Below, one piece after another: positions 44,909 to 56,400 of a stretch of DNA of 64,000 bases. A program made the position numbers and the translations under genes. A model generated the notes under the pieces. The model searched no databases. It worked only from the letters and a program-made list of their open reading frames with translations, and was not told the DNA's origin. Location: contig ML978238.1 of the NCBI GenBank assembly GCA_010015745.1, positions 85,681-149,680 on the forward strand, written 5' to 3'. Position 1 is the stretch's first letter; the number at the start of each line of letters is the position of its first letter. This stretch comes from Setomelanomma holmii. Its lineage: Eukaryota > Ascomycota > Dothideomycetes > Pleosporales > Phaeosphaeriaceae.

Positions 44909-46073
44909 TCATGCCTCAGCCTTCTTTGGTGTTGCCTTCTTGGGCGTCGCCTTCTTTGGTGTGGCAGCCTTCTTTGATGTAGTTGCCTTCTTCGCGGCAG
45001 CAGTCTTCTTTGGCGCAGCCATCTTTGTGGCCTTTGGTGCTGCGGGAGCCTTGGTCTTAGTGACACGCCCCGACTTAGTCTTGCCGAGGACGCGTGAGAC
45101 CTCCTCTTCCACAGCAGGAGCTGGAGCAGCAGGAGCAGTCTTGCGAGGCTTGCTAGCGTTCGCCTTGGGCTTCGCGGCAGCAGCAGTCTTCTTGGGGGCG
45201 TCCTTTGCGGTGGTGGTGGTCTTCTTGGGCGCCGCCTTCTTGGTGGTGGCAGCCTTGGCCTTCTACACAGAGATTAACATGCCGTATCGCCAGTCAGATC
45301 ATGAGACGTACGGTGACGGTGGCCTTCTTGGGTGCAGCAGCCTTCTTCTCAGTGGTCTTCTTCTCGGCCTTTGGCTTGACCTCCTTAGCGGCGGCTGGCT
45401 TAGCCTCCTTCTTGGCCAGCTTTACGGTTCCTGAGGTGCCTTGGGAGTTGTTAGCATGCGCGTAACGTGCAGTATGCGTTTAGCGATAGAGCGTACCCTT
45501 GGGCTGTGCGAAATCACCCTTCTCCACACCAGAGGCAATGGCGCGGTTGACGTGACCCTTGAAGGCAGTGTCGGAAACGTTGCCAACCTTGTTGTTGGCC
45601 TTAATGTACTTCTGGATAGCTTGACGGCTGGAGCATGGTCAGTGAGAGCTCTTTGTCAGAACGAAAGCGTGGCATGATGCAAGAGCCGACAGCTTCCGGA
45701 TAAGAGGACGTACCTGGATCCATTGCGTTCCTTGAGCTATCATGTGCGAAAAGCGCGTCAGTGAATGCGTTCAGAAATCCACAGAAGATTGCGAAGGTTT
45801 GTTGTGCTGCAAGCGCCCCCGGCGGGTATGCGCCGCAAGCACAGAGCGGGGGTCGTGATGCGCCCGAGAACATAGACTCACCTTAATGATAGAATCCTTT
45901 ACCATATCTGCAGGAAAGGGTCAGTATTGATCGGCGAACACGATGAAGCTTGCGCGATCACGAGGCGACAACGTTGTGGTGAGTTATGACATACCAATGT
46001 AGGAGCCATGCGCGGGTGCAGATGCGGCGGCGGCCTTCTTCGGCGCGGCGGTGGTAGACTTCTTAGGAGGCAT
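44909..46073 (-). CDS. Linker histone H1
   Basis: Six exons (46073-45995, 45907-45882, 45736-45714, 45627-45497, 45439-45312, 45262-44909) give 246 aa with all phases consistent. The Lys/Ala-rich N-tail is MPPKKSTTAAPKKAAAASAP. The globular winged-helix domain runs GSYIDMVKDSIIKLKERNGS, SRQAIQKYIKANNKVGNVSD, TAFKGHVNRAIASGVEKGDF, AQPKGTSGTVKLA. A long Lys/Ala/Pro C-tail ends in three PKKAT repeats. It binds the nucleosome dyad and linker DNA. The gene is split unusually: exons 2 and 3 are only 26 and 23 nt, and introns 1-3 are 87-145 bp. Yeast Hho1 has two globular domains; this has one, as in filamentous fungi. Confidence 0.93.
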
Positions 46074-47753
46074 TGTAGTAGTAATTTGTTTGGATGTCGG
46101 TATAGACGGGTATATGATGCTTCTAGCGAGAGGTCGACTGTCAAAATCGATTCAGTGGTTGTGGTGGTAGAAGGTCTGGAAGTCACTGGTTAGGCCGGGC
46201 GCGATGCGATGCGGGGGCACGTCAGTTTAAGTAGTCGCGCCCCAAAACGACAGTGTCTACCAGATCAACAACAAGCGACGCATCATCCATTCCTCTTTAG
46301 GAAGGATTTAGCATATTGCGTCCATTTTGTGATCCAGGGTAGACTAGGGACGCTCGCTGACTGGGCGAGGCGTGGCAGTTGTAGGTTGGGTTCGTCAGGG
46401 TGTGTAGAGTCTGCTGTTCGCTTCGCCATCTTTCATCTCGTCTTCCTTCGACTTCCGCTCCCCACCTGATCGCCTCGAGCACTGCGCCTTGCACGTATCG
46501 TGATCGCGCGTCACATTTGCACACCAGGCAGACAATATTAGTCTTTTCATTCCTCTCTATCAACATCTCAGGCGTATGGTCGTCGTCCATCGTGGTTGCC
46601 TACCACCGCGTGGTGCTTGTCGACGCGTTTTGCTTTCGCGCCGCTTTTGGACTGAAGCACACTTGTCTTCAAAACTGGCCCTCACGCCACAACAATACTA
46701 ACAATACGGCCAAAACTCTTTCAAAACTGTCTTCAATATACCTTTTGTATTTCAAGTCACTTCCTTTTCATGTTTTCGTCTGTGTTGGGTGTTATTTCGA
46801 AGTATCGCGCATCGCTCTTCTCTGGACTTGTGGTGTTTTAACCACGCCCGAACATTTTCTACACCAAGCAGCACAACTTTTGCCCAACAGCATCAATGGC
46901 CATTTTGTTATTCTGATCTTCGTCGCCTTACAAAGTGCTTTCGTTCACCATCGCCTTTGCGTCTTGAGTCTGCGGATGCGTTGTCACTCTCAAGATCCAT
47001 GACGTGTCTCTTCGTGTCAGGTGAGCTACTGGTCATGCGCTACCCGCCTTTCTTTCAACCTTTGGCCACACTGGTCCTCCTACGGAAATTTGCGCATGGA
47101 GACCTCCTAGACACACATGCAGTCTTTCGTCGTCTAGTTCGAAAACATAATCAGTATCCGCGGTTGCTGGTAGAAAGAGTTGGGCTCCCTATACCAGTGT
47201 GACAGGCAACGGTCGCGTGGTGCCTGAGCTGCGAGGCCAAACATCATGTCCCATTACGTGCAATTGGGGACTTTCGACTGTACATACTAACTCTTCGCGC
47301 CTACTCCTGAAGCGAAAATCTATCCAAGCATCATATTGAGGCATGAGCAGGGTCCCTCTCGCCGGACGGCGGCGCTCGGAAAGGATGCAAGCACACTTTG
47401 AGGGTGGGAAATGTCCACGACATGTCCAATGCCGTCTGCTATCAGAGCGAAGGCATCATCGCAGGAAAGAGTCAGTGTAAGTCAAGTACTTATCGATGCA
47501 GATGTCGCTTTCCAGCAATAAGATGACACACGGTACGTAGGGCGAGCAAGTGAAAGCACAGTAGCTTTCACTTTCAATCTCGGCTAGCGCCCACGCTAAG
47601 TATATCATACTTTTACCTGACCACAATCACTCAAGCCAACAGCAAACTTTTCAGGACCACTCTGTTTCCGATTTCTCGTCCTACCAACTCCTCGCCGGAA
47701 GATTGTGAGCCAAGCACTTACAAGCACTTAGATCAGCTGCTTCATCCAACATA
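46074..47753. other. Divergent region between histone H1 and the 47.7 kb gene
   Basis: 1.7 kb. A 200-codon plus frame (46400-47002) and an overlapping one (46789-47202) have Cys/His/Leu-rich, non-domain sequence and no convincing splice structure. I leave them out but cannot exclude an untranslated or small gene. The H1-proximal 120 bp contain CT/CA runs typical of a leader. Confidence 0.4.
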
Positions 47754-49508
47754 ATGGGACTACTAGGCGCCAGCAAATGGGGCCCTGGCTCCGAAGCCTC
47801 GCCGACGACTGAGCCAGAGGTACCCAAGGCTCCGCACGAGAAGCGCTCTGCGCGTGGAAGGGATGAGTCGCCAGCCTTGCCGCAGAACGATCGCTCCTCT
47901 AAATCACCAAGAGACGACGACAACAGGCGCAGACAACGTAACAACAAGAATAACCGGAACGCATTAGACGAGGGCATAACCCGCGATGTCTTGCAGCCAT
48001 ATACGCGCGACGATTTCGCTCCTCCCACCGGACCACGAAATGATCGACGCCCAGCTGAACGCCAGCCTGAGCCTCTCCAACGACTTGGCAATGGTATCGA
48101 TCATGGCTATGCTAGAAGCGCAAAAGCTCAAGTCGAACCATACACCAGCAGGCCTTTGACGGAGCACATCACTCGCGAGCCCCACAGCGACGCGTATGCT
48201 CAGTTCGCTGACCCTTCTAGCCGACGAGACAATCAAATATCTGGTAGTGAGCCCGCGGTAGCCCATCGTGCTCAAACGACCACCGGACACGATCACGGCC
48301 TCCAGAAATTTCCTTTCGGGCATGGTCGTACTTTGCCTCCTAACACCACCTCACAGCATCGTTTCGATGCAGCTTCTGGTCGCGGTACTGTGAACCCCCT
48401 CGCTCACGTCCTCATGGGTCAAGGCCGTGGTCACTTTTCCAAGGGCACATCGCAGATGTCTTGTAGCATTATCGAAAATAATACGCCTCATGGCGAACCA
48501 AATGCTTCTCGTGTCGACCCTGCGTCCTGTGGAACAGTTGTGAACCGCAGCATTGGTCAAGTTCATGATCAACCCGCGCCCTCGGCTGCGAATCTGGCTG
48601 TCCAGCCCGCAGATACATCTGCTACTGGAGTGAGGCTCAAAAGGTCGACTGTCAAGAAGGTTGTCTCGTTCTCTACGCCGCCGACTACTCAAGTCATTGA
48701 GTCACCTGCGGAGGGGGTCGCGGAACCGGCTCGGTCATTGCCTACATTTGAACTCTCGAAGCAAGCTATGCCCGAACTTGCTTCCTCTACATCAGTGCTT
48801 GCCAAATCTCACGTCTCGCATGCTATTCCAGCTATGGCTCCAATTCCAGTTCCAGCTCCAGCTTCCCGAACGAGCCACATCCCAGCTGCACCTTCGCCGT
48901 CCGTAGGGTCTAGCAGCACTGCAGTATTTCACATCCCATTTCAAGGCACGCTGTCTGACACCGACTTTCACTTCCTCCTGTCCAAACTCCAAGGGCGCGA
49001 GATCTCCGTGGCCGAGTGGGATACCGCTGTACAGCAGATCCAGAACTTCGACTTCGGCACGTCGTTCTCAGCGCAAGTCCAGACGACACCAGCTACTGCA
49101 GCTCTAGCACCCGCACCTTCAAACGAAGAGCCCCACCCTCTGGGAGCTGAAGACCCGGCAGCCCCTGACAGAGAGCTCCAACCTGGTTCTGCGGAGCTGC
49201 TTAAAGCGAAAGAGGCGGAGCGTTTTGCGAAGGACTTTGAGCATGCAGCGAAGAAGGCAGCAAAGGATGCAGAGCGAAGAGCGAGGGACATGGAGTGTTC
49301 AGCATACACCTCTGGTAGGTCAGAGGATGAGGTGGTCGAGCAAGACAAGAACCATGATGAGGATGCGGATGTGTGGAGCGAGATGAAGGAGAAGTTGAGC
49401 ATGCTGGATCTGGGCAAGCTGAATCAAGTCGGACAGTCTGCGGGACTGAGTGCGACTCAAAAGGCTCTCCTTGCCCTCGGGGAGATGGACGATGACGAGG
49501 AGCTGTAA
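47754..49508 (+). CDS. Hypothetical disordered protein, 584 aa
   Basis: A single long exon. Most of the chain is predicted disordered: charged and Asn/Arg-rich early (DDDNRRRQRNNKNNRNALDE), Pro/Ala/Ser-rich in the middle. A basic motif KRSTVKKVVSFST lies at about residues 285-300, where V-S-F could be a PP1-docking (RVxF-like) site (KKVVSF). A compact block, FQGTLSDTDFHFLLSKLQGR EISVAEWDTAVQQIQNFDFG, may be the only folded piece. A Lys/Ala/Glu coiled segment (KEAERFAKDFEHAAKKAAKD) and an acidic end follow. No signal peptide. No family recognised. Coding is supported by length and lack of stops over 1.75 kb. Confidence 0.68.
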   Translation: MGLLGASKWGPGSEASPTTEPEVPKAPHEKRSARGRDESPALPQNDRSSKSPRDDDNRRRQRNNKNNRNALDEGITRDVLQPYTRDDFAPPTGPRNDRRPAERQPEPLQRLGNGIDHGYARSAKAQVEPYTSRPLTEHITREPHSDAYAQFADPSSRRDNQISGSEPAVAHRAQTTTGHDHGLQKFPFGHGRTLPPNTTSQHRFDAASGRGTVNPLAHVLMGQGRGHFSKGTSQMSCSIIENNTPHGEPNASRVDPASCGTVVNRSIGQVHDQPAPSAANLAVQPADTSATGVRLKRSTVKKVVSFSTPPTTQVIESPAEGVAEPARSLPTFELSKQAMPELASSTSVLAKSHVSHAIPAMAPIPVPAPASRTSHIPAAPSPSVGSSSTAVFHIPFQGTLSDTDFHFLLSKLQGREISVAEWDTAVQQIQNFDFGTSFSAQVQTTPATAALAPAPSNEEPHPLGAEDPAAPDRELQPGSAELLKAKEAERFAKDFEHAAKKAAKDAERRARDMECSAYTSGRSEDEVVEQDKNHDEDADVWSEMKEKLSMLDLGKLNQVGQSAGLSATQKALLALGEMDDDEEL

Positions 49509-49856
49509 GAGACGTGTAGAGCATACAAAGCAGAGGATGAACAGGGCGCTGTGAGCGAGGCGGACGGGTTATCTTGATCGAAGGCATGAGAAGAGTTAAG
49601 ATGTGCTTGTCAGGAGATAGTATGTACACGACACATATTTCGAAATTGAACCCCCTGATTCGAGAACGCCCCTTGTGATTGCAATGCGGATTGGTTTGAC
49701 ATGCAAGACAGAAACCATGACCCTGAATTAGTTTTGAACAGCGGAGTCGTGATGTGTATTATTTCTTTATAGCAAGAGAATGGTTGCCTATTATTACCCT
49801 ATCATGAGCTCATTATACCCATTCCCACACTTTTCCACCCACCCGTCCAGCAAACC
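49509..49856. terminator. 3' region of convergent genes (47.7 kb gene and PDC)
   Basis: 348 bases between two convergent stop codons. It has A/T-rich runs (TTATTTCTTTATAG near 49760) that could serve polyadenylation. No gene. Confidence 0.3.
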
Positions 49857-51729
49857 TTACGATTGCTCAGCAACCTTGCTATTCGTCCTCGCCGCACTCT
49901 CCGCAACCCCCTTGAGCGCAGCCGGCGCATCATCCCACGGCATCACCAACTCTACAAACCGCATCTTCTTCGTCTCACCACTCGAAAACTCCTCATCCGT
50001 GAACAACTTCTCCAACTCCTCCTTCGTCTCAACGCGATACGTCAACACCTGTCCATCCTTTGCGCCAAACACGCCAGGAAGTTCTTTGTACTTCCACTCC
50101 TGGACGTCGTTGTACGCGTCTTCCATACCGTGGATGAGACGCTCAATGGTGTAGCCCTTGTTGCAGATGACGAAGATTATGGGGGAGAGGTTGTTGCGGA
50201 GCATGGTGCTGACTTCTTGCGCGGTGAGTTGGAAGCTGCCGTCGCCGGTGAATAGGATAGTGCGCTTCAATCCCTTTTCCTGCGCGGCGAGCGCGGCGCC
50301 TTGACATGCGCCGGTCGCGTATCCGATCGAGCCCCATAGGACTTGGGAAATGGCGTTGACGTTTTCGGGGAAGCGCGTTTCCCAGACGCCAAAGTTTGAC
50401 GTGCCGGTTTCGGTGATGAGGACGTCGTCTTTGCGCAACCATTGGCCTAGGCGCGGCCAGAGCCATGCGTGTGTGATGACTGGGGACGATGAGTCAATTT
50501 CTTGCTGTGGGATTTTGTTGTTTGGAATGGGGCCGGCTTCGATGTTGAGCTTGCCGAGCTTCTGGGTGATTTTGGCTAGGACGCCGTTCATGCGGACGCC
50601 TGGGTACTCTGAGTAGCGGACTTTGACTTGGTAGCTGTGGAAGTCGATGCTGTTCATTTGAGACATGCGGATTGTGAAGCCAGCTGTGTTGAAGTCGGAT
50701 TTGATGGCGCCGATGCTGAGGACGAGATCGGCGGACTCGACGCGCTCTTTGACTCCGGCGTTGGAGCCGTCTCCTGCGTACACGCCTCCATAGTTGGGCA
50801 GAGTCTCGTCTACAGCTCCTTTGCCCATTGGTGCAACAAATGTAGGAATCCCAGACTTCTTGACCAAATCATGAGTCTCCTTCAGCGCTCGGTGTCGGAT
50901 CGCACATCCATCTACGACAATGACGGGGTTCTTGGCCTCGTGCAGGTACTTGAGAACCACATCAACGACGTAGTCTTCTGCTTCTGGGTCATTGGGAGGA
51001 TAATCCAAATCCAGTGGGGTGTCGAGCCTGGCGCCATCAATCTTCTTCTGAACCATGTCACTGGGCAGCGAGATATAGACTGGTCTTGATTTCAAGATGC
51101 ATTCGCGGATGGCGTTGTCGATCAGCGTGGCTGCCTCGTGCTGGTCGTTGAGCATTGATACAGCGCACGAGATTTCTCTCGACATCCTCGAAAAGACGGT
51201 GAAGTCGCCATTTCCGAGCGTGTGGTGTAGAAGAGCTCCGTTCTTCTGTGAGAGTGTTGAGGGGTAGCCGACGATGTGGACAATAGGCACATATTCGGAG
51301 TATGCACCCGCGATTGCGTTGACTGTAGAAAGCTCACCGACGCCAAATGTTGTGACGATGGCGGAGACGCCTTTCACCCTCGCGTAACCGTCTGCTGCGT
51401 AGCCTGAGATTGCAGTTAGTGGCTGTTGTTGTTCAGGATTTGTCTCCGTAGCTTCCGCCCGCGAATTGGAGGGTCGCTAAATCTCACTCACCAGCATTCA
51501 ACTCATTGCAATTCCCCACCCATTTCAGGCCGGCTTTTGGGATGTAGTCAAGCGCGACGAGGTTGTAGTCGCCAGGAACTCCGTGCACAGACTCGACGCC
51601 GACTTGTTTTAGTCGTCGGAAGAGGTACTATCAATGGTCAACGAGCTCGCAGTCACATGAATCAGGTGGAGCTACCTCTGCCACATCAACCGGGTTCTTG
51701 ATTGCCTGTGACTGCAGATCTTGTGTCAT
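49857..51729 (-). CDS. Pyruvate decarboxylase family, thiamine-diphosphate enzyme
   Basis: Three exons (51729-51676, 51627-51492, 51403-49857) with introns of 48 and 88 bp give 578 aa, the length of fungal pyruvate decarboxylases. The N-terminal Pyr domain has GVESVHGVPGDYNLVALDYI and the catalytic Glu in CNELNAGYAADGYARVKGVS. A paired-His region follows (NGALLHHTLGNGDF), then PVYISLPSDMV. The central domain includes VVDGCAIRHR. The C-terminal PP domain has the TPP/Mg motif ILFTGDGSFQLTAQE...NNLSPIIFVICNKGYTIE. It converts pyruvate (or a related 2-oxo acid) to aldehyde and CO2 in the cytosol, feeding ethanol fermentation or the acetate bypass. Phenyl- or indolepyruvate specificity cannot be excluded. 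All splice phases agree. Confidence 0.93.
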
Positions 51730-53429
51730 GTTGCCAAGCGATGTAGTTGCTCAAGGCGATGAGAAGAGTATGAGTAGTTTCGTTCGGTCTGGTGTTGTTG
51801 TAGTTGTTGGGCCACACTGCTTATAAAGGCCGTATCGTTTGACAGAAATGACGACACAGGGCCGGTGCAATCCGGCGCTCTTGCCCGCAGCGTTGTATGG
51901 GACTTCTCTCGGAGGGAATTGAGTGGATCCAGAAGCAATTCATGTAACGCAGATGGGCAGTTTAGTCATGCTCGTGCATAGCATCGGATTATACGGCGTG
52001 GCATCACCAGCCCTGCAGGGTAGTGGTGCTCAGTGTAACTACCCACCCACTACCTATCTAGGAGTGAAGACAACATCGCGACAGAGGCTCCCAATGTTCA
52101 GCCTCATCGCATTGCTTTTGCGAGCCTCATGGGAGAGCATTGAAGGCATTCAGTTTTCTATACAGCCGCCGCACGATTGATTATTGGCCTATCTGAGCAG
52201 TTACCATGTACTGCAGGCGTGGTGGCGTGAGCGATATCCGCGGTATGCCCATTTGCTGTAGATGCACGTTTACAGCGCAGACTGTGGATGCATCGAAATC
52301 TGTAATCAATAAGAACAAGCATGGTTTTTCATGAGATTCTTCATGAATATCGCGAGATACGAGTGCCGTACGCGGATGTCCAGTCGCAGGGCTGCCAACA
52401 CGACGCGTGGGTGTCGAAGCTCTTCTTGAAGGTGCTACCTACTTATTGTCGAACTTCGCTCGTTGGTGTTGTTTCGCTGCGTCCTCGCTCAGAAAGTGAT
52501 AGAAGTGACGAGCTGCAGCTCAGGTAGACCACGTTCCTCGACGCGCATACCCGTGACGAGCGCATTCGGTACCAGACAGCGACATACAGAGCGCTGTTCA
52601 CCGGTCCGTTGCTGCGCCGCGTGCGATTGTCACTCGATAGGTGAAACAGCTTCGGCTCAGCAAGGCCCCGCCGCGCGAGGCCATCCTTGCGCATGAGCTA
52701 GCGACGGGGCGGCAGAGGGGCAGCTGGGCCACGACGGTTCAGAAGCTTCGTGGTTGACAGGTGCACATCCGCTCTAGGCTCTGGGCGGCGTCTGCGTGGT
52801 GCTCGTGTGTTGCGAGTGCAGCCGACCAATCTTTCATCAGAGCTGCCCTCTGCGCTAGCCGTGCATCCCGTACTCCAGGCTCACTCCCAGCTCGACAACG
52901 GGCGCACTTGAGTCGGGGCGGCGGGCAGCCTTCACTCTCCTGCGCTCAGCTCTCACCCTCTGCCGCGCTCTTTGTGCATTCTGGAGTCTGCCATCTTTTG
53001 CGTCCTAAGCTGCTTCGAACTGTGCACCGCGGCGCTGTCGTACCATCTTTGTTGCGACGACAGCCAAGACCTCACCAACACCACCCTAAGCGCCCTCTGA
53101 CGCGCAGCCGCTCTGCTTTTGGCGAACCGCTGCCAACGGTCGTCCAGCGCCGCTGCCGTCTCTCGCACTTCGATCCCCGCCGTCGAATCCATCGATTCCA
53201 GCTCCACGCTCCCGGATTGCTGCACAGCGCACTCGCCCGCTGGCCTCGGACCCCGTACGCGATACGAGCACCACGACGTCAGAGTCCAAAACATATGGGA
53301 TAGTACATATCGCCGTAGTTAGCCCGCCAGGAGCAGCGAACCAGGGACCTTGCTGCCACAGAGAAGCGTCATGCCAGCGCTGTGCCCAGCATCTCTTGCG
53401 GAGCTCTCCACCCTTCATTGAGGGAAGAC
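51730..53429. promoter_or_regulatory. Divergent region between PDC and BCK1-type kinase
   Basis: 1.7 kb without a convincing gene. Frames up to 180 codons (52761-53303) lie in G+C-rich sequence on both strands and look like chance. The last 500 bp are CT-rich, suggesting a long 5' leader for the kinase mRNA. Confidence 0.4.
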
Positions 53430-56400
53430 ATGACCACGGAGAGCAGACAGCGCTCGTCGTCGAATCTCTCCAATAGCTCAGATCGCGCTCGTCGCGGGCC
53501 TCCACCGCCACTTTCGACCAACCGCAACAATCTCAGCGCCCTCACCTCCCCACCGAACTCGCTGTTGACGCCTTTAAGCGGGACTTCGCACTACTCGCTG
53601 CTATCGCCTGGAGGCGCAGTTCGTTCTACGAGTCCTCGAGGTCGCGCACACACTGTAGCAGACCCACATCTAGTCCAGAGACAGCAGAGCTACGTCCAGC
53701 GGCCCAATATGTCCTTCTATCCACCCCCGCCTCCGCCTCCTCAGGCCTCGACACCCCAGTCGCACATGCGCTTGCCGGGACCTCCACCCCGGCCTACAAC
53801 TGCCAATCAGCATATAGGGATGGGCATGCCTGGACAGTATCACTACAACCCTCCGCCAGGACAGTATCAACAGCAGGGCTATAACCCCAGCCTGTACTAT
53901 AACACTACTCTCCCTCCTCCGCCAGTGCGGCCACCACAACAGCAACAGCAGGCACGAGAACCTTTGACTTCCGCTACCTACGTTCCTGACGGAGCGAGCT
54001 TTGGGCCGGGTATGTCCAATCCGCATTTCCTATGTTTAGAATGCTGACAAGCTTAGGTGTCGGAATTCCTCCTCTGCACAACCCACGAGAATATGCTGAC
54101 GCCCCGTACTACGACAACAACTACCCTATCAATACCGACAATACAAACTCAGACTTCTCCTCCAGTCTCCATGCCAGTGTGCAGAGCGTCCAGTATGGCG
54201 CCAACAATGGCTACAACGTCCCACCTACCCCCAGCAGCCGAACGCACCTGAACATTCCCACGATACCGACCGCAGATGCGCAGAGCTACGACTCACCCGG
54301 GCCTCCAACCGCGACTATGCAGAATCCCATGCCTCAGAAAAGCAGCAGTGTCTTCCACCGGCCCGAGAGCAACGGCACAACACCTGTATCTCCCAATGGC
54401 GCCTCCGCACAGTGGCCGGCAGAACGTGTCCAGATTTGGCTGGCGAACAATGGCTTCTCACGAGACTGGCAGGAGACGTTTAAGACTTTGGGGCTTGAGG
54501 GCTCGAGGTTTCTCGACATTGGCAAAGGTCACGGCAGCAAGGGAAATGTCGCCATGATGCATCAGGTCATCTTTCCGCAATTGGCCAAGCAGTGCACAGC
54601 AAGTGGGACCGGGTGGGACCAGAATAGAGAAAGAGACGAAGGCCGAAAGTTGCGCCGGCTGGTACGGTCGATTGTCGAGACAGGAAGCTCGAGCGGCGGC
54701 AGGGCTCCTCAGCGTGCTGATACTGGTCTCACTCTGGCTAGCGCAGGCACAGAGGGTGGGGTGGAGAACTCACCATATCTGGGCAATGGCATGAACTTCG
54801 GCTCGACACCTACCACAGCTGGAAATGGCGAGGAGAGTCCAGGACGGCAGATGCTTTTGCACTCACCAGGGACGGTACCCAACATTCCTAGGCGCATTTC
54901 GACACAGCGCAGCATCACAGTCCCTGGTCTTGGCCCTCATCCAGACTTCTCCGAGGGGCCAGCACGGAGTGCCTACTCCAAGGAGGTACTGCGCGATTTG
55001 GACCCTATGACCAAGAGACATAGTCCCAGTACTTCTGGCGACTTTGGTCCGAATCCAATGGGCGCGGCAAATTACCGCCATGCAAGCCCACAGCACAGCC
55101 CAGGCCTACCAAATGCCCGTCTTGCCACGAACGGCGGACAGCTCAGTGCAGGACTTGGCTCTTCTGCGTCGCGGTACTACCATCAGCACAATCGCGGCAA
55201 CAGCTCGGAATCGAATCTTTCGACCTTCGCAAACACCGGATCAGGCCCGCCTTCGGGGAGGTCGTTTGAAGGGCGTTCGGAGAGCCGCAACGACAACCGA
55301 AAGAATGGTTTCGATAACTCGCGGCCTGGAACGAGCCTGTCGCGCTGGGACAGCAGTGCTGAACCTCCCACCAGCGCCAAGGACCACCACAAGGGCTTCT
55401 TCAACAAGATCATGGGACGAGAGAGGAAGAGGCATGAATCTCATCCGTCACCCGACGACACTAGCCTTGATTCCCCTACGAGTCCAGCCAGCCATCGAAA
55501 TATCCAGAGTGGAACCTTCTTTGGCAAGGGCATGAATTCCAGTGAGACATCGCTCAATGATCGACCAGGATCAAGAAGGTCTGCGCAAACAGATGCAGAC
55601 GGTGGAGTGGCTGGTCGTAGACGAGGCGAACGTGGAGAGCGCAAGTTTGCATTTGTCACACCGGACGGCTGGAATTACCGTCTCATCGACATTACAAACG
55701 TCGATTCCGCGGCAGCTTTGCGAGCCACGTGTTGCGAGGAGCTGAGTCAAGGCCTCAGCCAGATACCTGGCGTTGAGCTGCACTTGACTGCGCCGGGTCA
55801 GTGGGACCATGATGAACCGCTAACCGATACGAAGTTGCTCAAAGCAAGGTCGCATTACGGCAACAGAATGGGTGAGCTCAAAATCTTTGTCAAAGTGCCT
55901 GCGGAAGGCACGCTGGCAGCGAATGCGGGTCTTGGTGTCTCGCTGCCACAGTCTGGTGCGAAAGCGATAGACCAGGCTACATATGATCGTCTTAACGAGT
56001 CTGGGCCTGACTCGCCAGTCGTAAAGTCAGGAGAATCTACGCTTGTCCCTGACAAGACCAGACAATTGCGGGAATTGGCAGAAAAGAACGAACTGACGCC
56101 CGATGCTGTCGCTGATCGCTTGAATGGCGGCAGTCGAGCACCAGAGAAGTCATGGGCTCCGAATGACGAATTGCCAGAAGAGGAGCGCCGTCGCTTGCTC
56201 GAGATCGCCGCGGAAGAGCACAGGAAAGAGAGCAAGCGAAAGCAGGAAGAGTACCTCAAAGGCCGCATGCAAAAGATTAAAGGACACAGTCCTGATCCTA
56301 TGTCTGCGAGTAGCGATAGTATCAGCTTCCGCAGGGACCGTGTGATTGACTTTGACGAGCCGCGCCCCTCTCCGTATGAGGACATCAAGGTGCCATTCGA

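Noticed and set aside
46400..47202. Overlapping frames of 200 and 137 codons upstream of the 47.7 kb gene
   Set aside because: Composition is unlike protein (Cys/His/Ser/Leu runs), with no domain and no consistent splicing. A leader or noncoding RNA is possible but unsupported.
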